This document shows positions 1-10,881 of a DNA stretch of 64,000 nucleotides, piece by piece. Numbering within the stretch: the first letter of the stretch is position 1; each line of letters starts with the position of its first letter. This DNA is from Micromonospora lutea. Lineage in GTDB: Bacteria > Actinomycetota > Actinomycetes > Mycobacteriales > Micromonosporaceae. Made by a program: the position numbers and the translations under genes. The stretch is from NCBI RefSeq assembly GCF_016863535.1, contig NZ_BOPB01000014.1, positions 1-64,000 on the forward strand, written 5' to 3'. The notes under the pieces were generated by a model. That model was not told the DNA's origin. It did no database searches and saw only the letters and a program-made list of their open reading frames with translations.

Positions 1-230
1 TACTCAACCCGACCGAAATTGTCGGTTCGCTCACGGACCGCCCGTCGCCGGGCCCTTATCTGGCCTCGACTGGGCGTTGATGAATCACGTTGAGAGGGTC
101 TTGAGCGAGGGTGTATCGGCGGAAACGACGGGTTCGCCTGCTGTGCTGGCCCAGGTGGCGGTGGTCGTGTGGGTGTGTCATCCGCACCGGCCGGCCGAGG
201 GTTCACACATGGAGTTCAGCCTCGGCCCGG

Positions 231-277
231 GGTGCCCCTACGGTCCAGGGTCAGTTGGAGTTCACCGTAGGGGCACC
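231..277 (-). terminator. Hairpin terminator downstream of the deacetylase gene
   Basis: A perfect 14-bp inverted repeat (231-244 and 264-277, left arm GGTGCCCCTACGGT) with a 19-nt loop. It lies about 85 nt beyond the stop codon of the minus-strand deacetylase at 363 and has no T-tract, as is common for actinobacterial terminators. Nothing else is recognisable in positions 1-230. Confidence 0.6.
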
Positions 278-345
278 TGGTCGACCACACCCACCTGAGC
301 CGTGTTGTGCATCAGGATCACCTGGCCGTCCCGGCTGCCGGCAAA
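262..345 (-). pseudogene. Remnant of a second polysaccharide deacetylase
   Basis: On the minus strand this stretch reads ..GQVILMHNTAQVG.., which copies the conserved GQVILMH strand of the neighbouring CE4 deacetylase. At DNA level a 22-bp block is identical between 307-328 and 966-987 inside the intact gene. No start codon or other deacetylase motif is present, so this looks like the debris of a duplicated or recombined gene copy rather than an expressed protein. Confidence 0.45.
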
Positions 346-362
346 CAGTGGATCAGCGATGG

Positions 363-3885
<3,523 letters not shown>

Positions 3886-4012
3886 ACCTGGTTGGTCTCG
3901 GGGTGTGGGCTGATCGTTCGTCCGTGTCCGGCACCCGATAGCTGAACCCACGGGACGACCGAATGACTGACTACAGTGCACGGTCGCCCTGGCAGGATAC
4001 TCGTGTTACTTG

Positions 4013-4018
4013 TATATT
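4013..4018 (+). promoter_or_regulatory. -10 box of a leaderless padR transcript
   Basis: TATATT lies 6 nt before the ATG at 4025 and there is no Shine-Dalgarno, so transcription probably starts at the start codon. The -35 region is poor, as expected for a regulated promoter. Confidence 0.45.
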
Positions 4019-4024
4019 CGGCGC

Positions 4025-4408
4025 ATGCGATCGACTTCGCGTCCCGCGCTGCGGGAACCGTCGTACTTCGTCCTTGCCGCCCTGATCAATGGACCGCTCC
4101 ACGGTTACGCCGTGATCAAGCGGGTGACGGAGCTGTCCGATGGGCGGGTGACCCTCGCCGCCGGCTCGCTGTACTCGGTGATCGACCGACTGCTCGGCGA
4201 GGGACTCATCGCCGCCGATGGTGAGGAAATCGTCAACGGGCGAGCCCGTCGCTACTACCGGCTCACCGATGAGGGCTGTCAGGTACTCGCCGAGGAGGCC
4301 GACCGGCTCGCCCGGGCCGCGCGGGTGGTCATGGATCGCCTGCCCCAACGGATCTTCCCGCTGGGAAGCACCCATCAACCTTCTACCGCGAGGATCAGAC
4401 CAGCATGA
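4025..4408 (+). CDS. PadR-family transcriptional regulator
   Basis: A 127-aa winged-helix repressor. The PadR core is clear: an N-terminal LAALINGPLHGYAVIKRV helix, AGSLYSVIDRLLGEGLI recognition helix and a basic wing ending RRYYRLTDEG. The TTG at 4010 is also in frame, but ATG 4025 fits the family N-terminus and the leaderless -10 box. Its TGA overlaps the ATG of the following membrane-protein gene (ATGA, 4405-4408), so the two are translationally coupled. PadR proteins of this size usually repress their own small operon and the adjacent membrane protein. Confidence 0.88.
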   Translation: MRSTSRPALREPSYFVLAALINGPLHGYAVIKRVTELSDGRVTLAAGSLYSVIDRLLGEGLIAADGEEIVNGRARRYYRLTDEGCQVLAEEADRLARAARVVMDRLPQRIFPLGSTHQPSTARIRPA

Positions 4409-5301
4409 GTTCCGATGTCCTGGAGAAGCGCTACCGGATGCTGCTGCGGGCTTATCCAGCCGCGTACCGCCGCGAACGTGCCGACGAGCTGATCGACACG
4501 TTGATCGGCGACGAACCGACCACCCGCCGCTGGCCCAGCCTCCGGCAGGCGGCCTCGCTGATCCGGGGTGCCCTACGGGTGCACGGTGGCAGCACCGCCG
4601 ACCGGCCGACCGCCGTGCTGCTCTGGCAGGGCATCCACCTCGGCGCCATGGCGGTGCTGGCGTTGGGCGCGCTCATCGGCCTGGACGACATCGTCGAGGC
4701 GTTCCAGTTCGGCGGACTCTCGGACCCCATGGCCGTCCTGCGTGATCAGGGCATCTTCGAGGTCATGGTGATCGCGGCGCTGGTGGCGCTCGTCGCTGAC
4801 CGCACCCGCACCGCTGCCGTGTTGGCGGTGGCTGCGGTGGTGGTGCCATCCATGATCTCCCAGTACCTGCTCCTCAACGGCCTGCCGCAGTTCTGGGCGC
4901 CGGTTGTCGCCGCGCCTTTGATCATTGCGGGTCTGTGGCGTCCGGCGGACGTGCCGTCGACGCCCCGGGCCAACGCCGTGCTGGCCACCGTCGGCATACT
5001 CGCCCTGCATCTGATCCCTGCCGGGGGATTCCGCCGGGTCGACGTGAGCGCGCAGATCGTCGCCGCCGCCATGGTGATCGCCGGGATAGCCGTCTTCCTG
5101 TGGGTGGCGACGGCCGACCAGCGCCTGCTCATAGCCGTCGCGCCCACCCTCCTGCTCGGCACGCTCTACCAACTGGGCAACGACCTGTCGACGGGGGAAC
5201 TGCTGCGCCGGCCCGACGCCCTGCCGTCGCTGGTCGTCGCGGCCCTCATGGCAGCCGGCGCGGTCGTGTCGACCCGGATGCGGCAGCGCACCCGAGCCTG
5301 A
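4405..5301 (+). CDS. Multi-pass membrane protein coupled to PadR
   Basis: A 298-aa protein with a soluble N-terminal part of about 70 residues (YRMLLRAYPAAYRRERADEL.., typical of actinobacterial proteins that follow PadR genes) and then roughly eight hydrophobic segments. No catalytic motif is visible. The N-terminal sequence resembles the permease-prefix region found in PadR-linked membrane proteins and the gene overlaps padR by 4 nt, so it is probably the regulated effector, perhaps in membrane stress or drug response. Function unknown. Confidence 0.75.
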   Translation: MSSDVLEKRYRMLLRAYPAAYRRERADELIDTLIGDEPTTRRWPSLRQAASLIRGALRVHGGSTADRPTAVLLWQGIHLGAMAVLALGALIGLDDIVEAFQFGGLSDPMAVLRDQGIFEVMVIAALVALVADRTRTAAVLAVAAVVVPSMISQYLLLNGLPQFWAPVVAAPLIIAGLWRPADVPSTPRANAVLATVGILALHLIPAGGFRRVDVSAQIVAAAMVIAGIAVFLWVATADQRLLIAVAPTLLLGTLYQLGNDLSTGELLRRPDALPSLVVAALMAAGAVVSTRMRQRTRA

Positions 5302-5306
5302 CCAAC

Positions 5307-5344
5307 CGCCCAGGCGGTCCGGCAACGACCGGACCGCCTGGGCG
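5307..5344 (+). terminator. Strong hairpin terminator of the padR operon
   Basis: A perfect 16-bp stem (5307-5322 with 5329-5344) and 6-nt loop begins 5 nt after the stop codon at 5301. No T-tract follows. Confidence 0.8.
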
Positions 5345-5566
5345 CGATGTCGCTCGCTGCGGCGGTGCCGCCTCGTACCCATCGATGCTGACTTCGCCGG
5401 ACGTCCATCCGGCAAGGAACTTCACGAGACCGGGAACGTTCACGTCGAATCCCTGCTACGCCAATTGCCGGTCGCCGGCCAGGGAATCGGTATGCAGGCG
5501 GACACGATGGTGTCAGCCCTGACCGACTTCGGCTTCTCTCTCGATGGCGGTCAGCCGACATGTTGA
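5345..5566 (+). pseudogene. 5'-truncated coding remnant, product unknown
   Basis: The frame that ends in TGA at 5564-5566 stays open back to the terminator and reads like protein (..LLRQLPVAGQGIGMQADTM..) but has no plausible start codon. A second open frame beginning at 5560 overlaps its end and continues the same protein-like character to about 5700, as if a gene had lost its start and suffered a frameshift. I do not recognise the family. The rest of the gap to 5778 shows nothing else. Confidence 0.3.
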
Positions 5567-5778
5567 CGGAGTATCCGGAACTGTGCGCTCTGGCTCGGGT
5601 CCACATCGATCTGCAGGGGCCCGACGACACCTACGGTCGCCGCGATGTGGTGGTGTGCGCTGACACTGATCATCCCCGCCATCCCGGGGTAGGAGTCGGG
5701 ACCGGCGCGCATCCGTGGTGTTGGTTAACCTCGGGGCTTCCGGCGGAGGTTCCGGCGATCAACGCTCGTGGAGGTCTC

Positions 5779-6072
5779 GTGGGGCGAACGGTGGTCGGGT
5801 TTCTGACTGGAACTTCGATGGTCCTGATAGGGCTGGCCCTGGCAGCAGACTTTCGCGGGATCGCGACGAGGCATGTGGAGCTTTCTGACCGTTTTGTTGG
5901 CTCGGTAGGCCGGTTCAGGCGGAAGGGTTGGACTCAGGACCGGCTCGTTCGTCGCCGGGCCAGGTTCGTTGCCCTCGACAGAGTGATCGGAGGAGTGACC
6001 ACCCTGGCGGGTGTAGGCGCCCTGGTCGCGGTGATATCCGACCTGCTCTCTCGCCTTGCAAACGGGAGTTGA
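5779..6072 (+). CDS. Small two-helix membrane protein
   Basis: A 97-aa hypothetical protein starting at GTG 5779 with GGAGG at 5770-5774. Two hydrophobic segments (about residues 5-25 and 70-91) flank a basic cytoplasmic stretch rich in Arg (VGRFRRKGW..RRRARF). An upstream start at 5560 exists but its extra sequence belongs to the degraded region. No family recognised. Confidence 0.5.
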   Translation: MGRTVVGFLTGTSMVLIGLALAADFRGIATRHVELSDRFVGSVGRFRRKGWTQDRLVRRRARFVALDRVIGGVTTLAGVGALVAVISDLLSRLANGS

Positions 6073-6163
6073 CGGCAGCCGGGCGACGACAGGTCACCCC
6101 GCAGGTCGTCCGGCGTGCCGAGGGGACCGGTCGCGCGTCGGGTGACTGCTTTGCGGCCGGGAT

Positions 6164-6169
6164 TAGCCT
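6164..6169 (+). promoter_or_regulatory. -10 box of leaderless trmO
   Basis: TAGCCT ends 6 nt before the ATG at 6176 and no ribosome site precedes the gene, indicating a leaderless transcript. Confidence 0.5.
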
Positions 6170-6175
6170 CCAGTC

Positions 6176-6643
6176 ATGCCCAGCTTCGAGATCACCCCGA
6201 TCGGTACGGTCCGCAATGACAGGACGGACGTCCAGCACACCGACAACTGGGGTGCCGTCCGCAGCACGATCGTCGTCAACGAGCGCTTCGGTGAGGCGTG
6301 CCTCCAGGGTCTGGAGGACTTCTCCCACGTGGAGGTCCTCTTCGTCTTCGATCAGTTTCCGGAGCATGGCGATTATCGGGAACCCCGTCCGTACCGTGGA
6401 CGCTCGGACCTTCCACCCGTTGGCGTGTTCGCCGGTCGCGGTCCTCGCCGGCCGAACCGTATCGGGGTGACGTGCTGCGCCATCGAATCCGTCGACGGCC
6501 GCGAGTTGACGGTGGTGGGCCTCGACGCGGTCTCCGGCACCCCCGTCATCGACCTGAAGCCGACGATCGTGGAGTTCCTGCCGTCGGGTGTCGTGCAGCC
6601 GGAATGGGTCAGCGGCATGATGTCGGAGTACTTCCAGCCGTAG
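6176..6643 (+). CDS. trmO: TrmO/TsaA-type tRNA (adenine-N6)-methyltransferase
   Basis: A 155-aa member of the TrmO (YaeB/TsaA) family, a beta-barrel SAM-dependent enzyme that methylates N6 of threonylcarbamoyl-adenosine 37 in some tRNAs. Diagnostic segments are PIGTVRND near the N-terminus, FSHVEVLFVFDQ, the GVFAGRGPRRPNRIGVT motif and GTPVIDLKP near the C-terminus. The length matches the short TsaA domain form; the extra C-terminal domain of E. coli TrmO is missing, so substrate specificity may differ. It is a single gene convergent with the azoreductase. Confidence 0.82.
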   Translation: MPSFEITPIGTVRNDRTDVQHTDNWGAVRSTIVVNERFGEACLQGLEDFSHVEVLFVFDQFPEHGDYREPRPYRGRSDLPPVGVFAGRGPRRPNRIGVTCCAIESVDGRELTVVGLDAVSGTPVIDLKPTIVEFLPSGVVQPEWVSGMMSEYFQP

Positions 6644-6652
6644 GCGGCGAGC

Positions 6653-6707
6653 AGCCGGGCAGTTCGTACCGCACATCCAGACGGTGTGCGGTGCCGGCTG
6701 CCCGGCT
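6653..6707 (+). terminator. Terminator between convergent trmO and azoreductase genes
   Basis: Outer stem AGCCGGGCAG (6653-6662) pairs with CTGCCCGGCT (6698-6707); an inner stem ACCGCAC/GTGCGGT (6668-6674 with 6686-6692) extends it. It can serve both genes. Confidence 0.65.
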
Positions 6708-6748
6708 TCTTCCCGGGTCCGCTGCGGCAGCGGTACGGCTGCGTACCG

Positions 6749-7396
6749 TCAGGCCGGGACCGGCAGGCCGCCGAGCGCGCGGCCGGCCTCGCGGGCGGCC
6801 TGCTGGGCCTCGGTGTGCATCCGCGCGGCCTGGTCGGTGAACGAGTCGAGGGCGGGGTCGACGCCGACGAGGGTGAACTCGCGCTCGATCACGGTGAGGT
6901 CGGCACCCCAGCAGTCGGCGATGATGCGACGCAGGTACGGCGTCGAGTGGTCCCAACCCTCCCGGGGGGTGCCGCCGCCGTACGCGCCTCCCCGGACGGT
7001 GGCCAGCGCCACCCGCTTGCCCGTCAGGAACGGTTTCATGGTCGCTCGCGGGTCGGTGTTGACCAGGTCGACGTAGGTCTTGAAGTGCTGGGAGACGCCG
7101 AAGTTGTACAGCGGCACGGCGAACAGGATGGCGTCGGCGGCGAGCAGTTCGTCGACCAGCGTGGCGGCGAGGGCGAGGGCCGCACGCTGCTCGGCGGTGT
7201 GCTCCTCGGGTGGGGTCATCCCGGCGGTGACCGCCGCCGCCCAAGCGGTCGCGGGGAGGACGTCGACGCCGATGTGGCGACGTTCGACCGTGTCACCGGT
7301 GTGTGCGGCGAGCCACTCCTCTTCGACGATGTCCGCGATCTCGCGGCTCGCCGAGCCGTGGGTACGAATGCTGGCATCCAGCCGGAACAGGGTCAC
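6749..7396 (-). CDS. FMN-dependent NADH-azoreductase / quinone reductase
   Basis: A 215-aa flavodoxin-fold oxidoreductase that transfers electrons from NAD(P)H to quinones or azo compounds. It shows LFRLDASIR (phosphate-binding loop), the FMN motif PLYNFGVSQHFKTYVD and RGGAYGGG. I chose the GTG at 7396, which has GGAG five bases upstream; earlier starts would run through the operator region. The gene is divergent from a MarR-type regulator and the two share an intergenic region with two TTCAAG-type operator sites, so it is probably induced by quinone or electrophile stress through that regulator. Confidence 0.87.
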   Translation of the reverse strand: MTLFRLDASIRTHGSASREIADIVEEEWLAAHTGDTVERRHIGVDVLPATAWAAAVTAGMTPPEEHTAEQRAALALAATLVDELLAADAILFAVPLYNFGVSQHFKTYVDLVNTDPRATMKPFLTGKRVALATVRGGAYGGGTPREGWDHSTPYLRRIIADCWGADLTVIEREFTLVGVDPALDSFTDQAARMHTEAQQAAREAGRALGGLPVPA

Positions 7397-7415
7397 GACA
7401 ACTCCATACGTACGA

Positions 7416-7431
7416 GGTTCAAGGTTGAAGT
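7416..7431. promoter_or_regulatory. MarR operator site 1 (imperfect)
   Basis: GGTTCAAGGTTGAAGT is an imperfect copy of the palindrome at 7449-7464. The two centres are 33 bp apart, about three helical turns, so two dimers could sit on the same face of DNA. This copy is nearer the azoreductase start. Confidence 0.6.
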
Positions 7432-7448
7432 AGACGATAACCCGTCGA

Positions 7449-7464
7449 GGTTCAAGCTTGAACC
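7449..7464. promoter_or_regulatory. MarR operator site 2 (perfect palindrome)
   Basis: GGTTCAAGCTTGAACC is a perfect 16-bp palindrome of the length and layout bound by MarR-family dimers, located between the divergent azoreductase and MarR genes. Confidence 0.7.
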
Positions 7465-7504
7465 AAATGCGAGATGCCTCACCTCCGCAGTCAGATCCGG
7501 CGGC

Positions 7505-7510
7505 TAGGCT
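7505..7510 (+). promoter_or_regulatory. -10 box of leaderless marR-type gene
   Basis: TAGGCT ends 7 nt before ATG 7518, with no Shine-Dalgarno in between. Confidence 0.5.
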
Positions 7511-7517
7511 GAGCGAC

Positions 7518-8006
7518 ATGCCGGAGGAACCCCGGTGGTTGAACGAGTGCGAGCGCGAGGCCTGGCTCGCCCTGGCCAGCCTCATGTTCAAGCTGCCCAG
7601 CGCGCTCGACGCGCAACTGCTACGCGACAACGACCTCACGTTGTTCGACTACTTCGTGCTGAGCGCGCTCTCCATGACGCCCGGTCGTACGCTGCGGCTC
7701 AGCGCCCTGGCCAGTCAGGTCAGCAGCTCGCTGTCCCGGTTGTCGAACGTTCTCAAGCGTCTGGAGCGGCGAGGGCTGTTGCGCCGTGAGCCCGACCCGG
7801 ACAACCCCCGCTACAACCGGGCGGTGTTGACCGAGGCTGGGTGGGACCTCGTGGTGGCCGCGGCACCCGGGCACGTCGCCGCGGTGCGGCGATTCGTCAT
7901 CGACGGTCTCACCTCGAAGCAGATCACTGCGCTTTCGGAGGTCGCCGGCCGGGTGACACAGCAGGTCAACGAGGCGGCGGCGGAGGACTCCCGGCGCGAC
8001 GGCTAG
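7518..8006 (+). CDS. MarR-family transcriptional regulator
   Basis: A 162-aa winged-helix regulator with the MarR layout: N-terminal dimerisation helices (LNECEREAWLALASLMFKL), the RLSALASQVSSSLSRLSNVLKRLERRGLL helix-turn-helix and the PRYNRAVLTEAGW wing. ATG 7518 was preferred over an in-frame start at 7458 because the latter lies inside the operator; the -10 box supports a leaderless message. It most likely represses the divergent azoreductase and itself through the palindromes at 7416-7464. Its stop codon shares the bases CTAG (8003-8006) with the stop of the convergent GntR gene. Confidence 0.88.
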   Translation: MPEEPRWLNECEREAWLALASLMFKLPSALDAQLLRDNDLTLFDYFVLSALSMTPGRTLRLSALASQVSSSLSRLSNVLKRLERRGLLRREPDPDNPRYNRAVLTEAGWDLVVAAAPGHVAAVRRFVIDGLTSKQITALSEVAGRVTQQVNEAAAEDSRRDG

Positions 8007-8689
8007 GTCGGGGTGTCGGGCTCGTCCTCGTCGATCGCGGTCTCCAGCAGGGGTGCCAGGGTCTGCCAGTTGACGCGGGTGGCGGCGACCGCGCCCTCGA
8101 CGTCACCGGCTTCGCACCGCGCGATGATCCGCTCGTGCTGGGCGACGGAGCCGCGGCCGCTCAGTGAGGCGAAGCGGAGTCGTTCCAGCCGCCGTAGTGC
8201 GGGCGTGAACTGGTCGAGCACCGACCGGAGCGCCGCGTTCGCCGAGGCGGCCACCATGACGCCGTGGAAGTCGTCGTCCGCCGCGATGGCCGCGTCGACG
8301 TCGTTGGCCTGCAGCGCCTGCGCGAAGCGGGTGTTGGCGGCGCGCATCGCGTCGAGTTCGGCGGCGGACAGGTTGGGGAGTGCCTCGCGCACCGCCAACT
8401 CGTGCAGGGCGGTGGTCACCGACTGGGCACCGCGCAGCGCCCGCAGGTCGAGTGGGCTGACCATCGTGTAACGGCCCGGCCTGGTGCGGACCAGGCCGGC
8501 CTCCTCAAGCCGGGCCAGCGCCTCGCGCACCGGGGTGCGGCTGACGCCGAGCCACTGGGCGAGCTCACCGTCGTTGAGCCGCTCACCCGGAGCCAGTGTC
8601 CCGTTCACGATCGCGTCGCGAATCGCCCGGAAGGCATCGTCGCGCAGCAGTGACCGGGCGACGACGCCCGCACGCGCAGGGATCGGCAT
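8003..8689 (-). CDS. GntR-family regulator with FCD ligand domain
   Basis: A 228-aa FadR-subfamily regulator. The winged helix (about residues 12-75) includes AIRDAIVNGTLAPGERLNDGELAQWLGVSRTPVREALARLEEAGLV; an all-helical FCD domain follows with Asp and His ligands expected to hold a metal and a small organic acid. ATG 8689 has no ribosome site, and a TGCAA/TTGCA palindrome overlaps the start, suggesting a leaderless, self-repressed gene. It lies 37 nt downstream of, and on the same strand as, the acyl-CoA oxidase gene, so a role in fatty acid or organic acid control is plausible. Confidence 0.87.
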   Translation of the reverse strand: MPIPARAGVVARSLLRDDAFRAIRDAIVNGTLAPGERLNDGELAQWLGVSRTPVREALARLEEAGLVRTRPGRYTMVSPLDLRALRGAQSVTTALHELAVREALPNLSAAELDAMRAANTRFAQALQANDVDAAIAADDDFHGVMVAASANAALRSVLDQFTPALRRLERLRFASLSGRGSVAQHERIIARCEAGDVEGAVAATRVNWQTLAPLLETAIDEDEPDTPT

Positions 8690-8702
8690 GCAACATATTG
8701 CA
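8689..8702. promoter_or_regulatory. GntR/FCD operator overlapping the gntR start
   Basis: TGCAACATATTGCA has perfect 5-bp arms (TGCAA/TTGCA) around CATA and covers the first base of the gntR start codon. It is A/T-rich compared with surroundings and is a likely autoregulatory site. Confidence 0.55.
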
Positions 8703-8726
8703 CGGTTCGTACGCCGCCATGTCAAC

Positions 8727-10706
8727 CTAGGCGGAGGTGGCCGCGCTGTCGTGGGCCGCCATGGCGTCCTGACGGCCGGGCTCCTCCCGGAGGATCGCGG
8801 CGTCCAGCCAGACGTCCGGGATGGCGAAGCCGTCCACCAACGTCCGCATCTGCGGACGCAGCTCCTTGAGCAGGCCGTTCACCACTGCGGTGATCGCCTT
8901 CGAGCGGGCCGGCGTGAGGCGACCGTGCTCCAGCAGCCACCCCTTGTGGGCCTCGATGACGCTGAGGGCGTACAGGTCGCAGACGCGGGAGAGCAGCGCC
9001 CGGACCGCCGGGTCCGCGGTCTCCTCGATGGCCGCGACGAAGGCCTCCAGGGTGACCCGGTCGATGTGCGCGGCGGCGGCGGTGAGGACATGGTCCTGGA
9101 CATCGTTGAAGATGTCGAAGGGCCGGTCCTGCTTGCTGGTCGCGCCGTTGCGCAGGCGGCGGATCGCGCCTTCGAGCAGATGCTTCTCGCGGTCCTCGAA
9201 GATCGTGAGCTGCCAGCCCCGGTCGGTGACGGCGACCTCCTCGTCGCGGCCGGGCACGGCGCTGATCAGTTGCTGGATCAGCGACCGTGCGGCGGTGCGT
9301 TCGAGCACCATCTCCCGCACCTGCTCGGCGACGAAGGAGGCGCGTCCCCAGCCGTCCAGCGAGCCGAACTCGTCCCGGTAACCGGTGAGCAGACCCTTGG
9401 CGACCAACTGCAGCAGGACCGTGTTGTCGCCCTCGAAGGTGGTGAAGACGTCGGTGTCGGCTCGCAGCCCCGGCAACCGGTTCTCCGACAGGTAGCCGGC
9501 ACCGCCGCACGCCTCGCGACACGTCTGGATGGTGCGGCTGGCGTGCCAGGTCTGCGCGGCCTTCAGGCCGGCGGCACGGGACTCCAGCTCCCGCTGCCGG
9601 TGCTCGTCGACCGGGCCGTCACCGCCCTGCACCTCGTGCAGCGCGGCGACCAGTTCGGCCTGGGCGAAGTGCAGGGCGTACGTGGTGGCCAGGGCGGGCA
9701 GCAGCTTGCGCTGGTGGGCCAGGTAGTCGTTGAGCAGCACCTCCCGGTCGGCGTCAGGGGTGGTGAACTGGCGGCGGGTGTCGCCGTAGCGGACCGCGAT
9801 GGTCAACGCCGACTTCGCGGCCGCCGACGCGGCACCGCCCACACTGATCCGGCCGCGGACCAGGGTGCCGAGCATGGTGAAGAAGCGCCGGGAGTCGTTC
9901 TCGATGGGGCTGGAGTAGGTGCCGTCCGCCGCGACCTGGCCGTACCGGTCCAGCAGCATCTCCCGGGGCACCGACACGTGGTCGAAGCTGAGCCGTCCGT
10001 TGTCCACCCCGTGCAGGCCGGCCTTGGGACCGGAGTCGCCGATGGTCACCCCGGGCAGGGGATTGCCCTGCTCGTCGCGGATCGGCACCAGCCACGCGTG
10101 TACGCCGTGCCGCTCCCCGCCGCTGATCAACTGTGCGAAGACCACCGCCATCCGCCCGTCTCGGGCGGCGTTGCCGATGTAGTCCTTGCGCGCCGCCTCG
10201 TGCGGGGTGTGCAGATCGAAGGTCTGCGTCCGGGGGTCGTACGTGCAGGTGGTGCGAAGCTGCTGGACGTCGGAGCCGTGCCCGGTCTCGGTCATCGCGA
10301 AGCAGCCCAGGATCTGACCGGAGATGATGTCCCGAAGGTAGGCGTCGTGATGACGTCGGGTCCCCAGGGCCGCGACCGCGCCGCCGAACAGGCCCCACTG
10401 CACCCCGGCCTTGACCATCAGCGAGAGGTCGACCTGCGCCAGCATCTCGCTGGCGATGATCGAGCCACCGACGTCGGACGCACCGCCGTACTCGGTAGGA
10501 AAGGCCGCGCCGATACCCAGTTCGACGGGAAGTTCCGTGAGCAGCCCGGTGACCCGCTCCCGCGCCTGGTCGCCGGTCTCGCCGTACACCGGGAGGAAAC
10601 GGGCATCGAGGTGCTTGCGGTGCGCGTTGCGGACCTCGGCCCACGGACCGTCGAGCACTTCCTGTAGGCGGGCGAGGTCGACGGTGCCGGGCGCGGGACT
10701 GGTCAT
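8727..10706 (-). CDS. Acyl-CoA oxidase/dehydrogenase family flavoenzyme
   Basis: A 659-aa protein of the acyl-CoA oxidase (long ACAD) type that would catalyse the first, alpha-beta dehydrogenation step of acyl-CoA beta-oxidation with FAD. Visible motifs are CFAMTETGHGSDVQ (FAD/substrate loop), CREACGGAGYL, and TTFEGDNTVLLQLVAKGLL, which contains the catalytic Glu. The length (about 650) matches peroxisomal-type oxidases rather than 380-aa dehydrogenases. The start at 10706 has GAGGT seven bases upstream. A GntR gene follows 37 nt later and an inverted repeat precedes the gene, so it is probably locally regulated. Confidence 0.88.
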   Translation of the reverse strand: MTSPAPGTVDLARLQEVLDGPWAEVRNAHRKHLDARFLPVYGETGDQARERVTGLLTELPVELGIGAAFPTEYGGASDVGGSIIASEMLAQVDLSLMVKAGVQWGLFGGAVAALGTRRHHDAYLRDIISGQILGCFAMTETGHGSDVQQLRTTCTYDPRTQTFDLHTPHEAARKDYIGNAARDGRMAVVFAQLISGGERHGVHAWLVPIRDEQGNPLPGVTIGDSGPKAGLHGVDNGRLSFDHVSVPREMLLDRYGQVAADGTYSSPIENDSRRFFTMLGTLVRGRISVGGAASAAAKSALTIAVRYGDTRRQFTTPDADREVLLNDYLAHQRKLLPALATTYALHFAQAELVAALHEVQGGDGPVDEHRQRELESRAAGLKAAQTWHASRTIQTCREACGGAGYLSENRLPGLRADTDVFTTFEGDNTVLLQLVAKGLLTGYRDEFGSLDGWGRASFVAEQVREMVLERTAARSLIQQLISAVPGRDEEVAVTDRGWQLTIFEDREKHLLEGAIRRLRNGATSKQDRPFDIFNDVQDHVLTAAAAHIDRVTLEAFVAAIEETADPAVRALLSRVCDLYALSVIEAHKGWLLEHGRLTPARSKAITAVVNGLLKELRPQMRTLVDGFAIPDVWLDAAILREEPGRQDAMAAHDSAATSA

Positions 10707-10729
10707 GACTACCTCGCAGGGTGCTGGTT

Positions 10730-10746
10730 GGGTACAGCTCGTACCC
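10730..10746. promoter_or_regulatory. Inverted repeat in the acyl-CoA oxidase promoter
   Basis: GGGTAC and GTACCC (6-bp arms, 5-nt centre) lie 24-40 nt upstream of the start at 10706, next to a TTGATC sequence (minus strand) that could be a -35 box. A regulator binding here would block transcription; whether it is the nearby GntR is unknown because its own site differs. Confidence 0.45.
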
Positions 10747-10824
10747 GATCAAGGTTACCGAGCCGCTACAGTTCCGGCCGGTTACGAGGCGCAGCTGCCG
10801 GCGTACGTGATGCACGGCACCGCA

Positions 10825-10853
10825 GTCGCCGGGACCGGGCGCCGCCCGGCGAC
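10825..10853 (-). terminator. Terminator of the HelD-type helicase gene
   Basis: GTCGCCGGG (10825-10833) pairs with CCCGGCGAC (10845-10853), 29 nt beyond the minus-strand stop at 10882. Confidence 0.55.
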
Positions 10854-10881
10854 GCAGTCATCATCTGAGCGGCGCTGTCCC

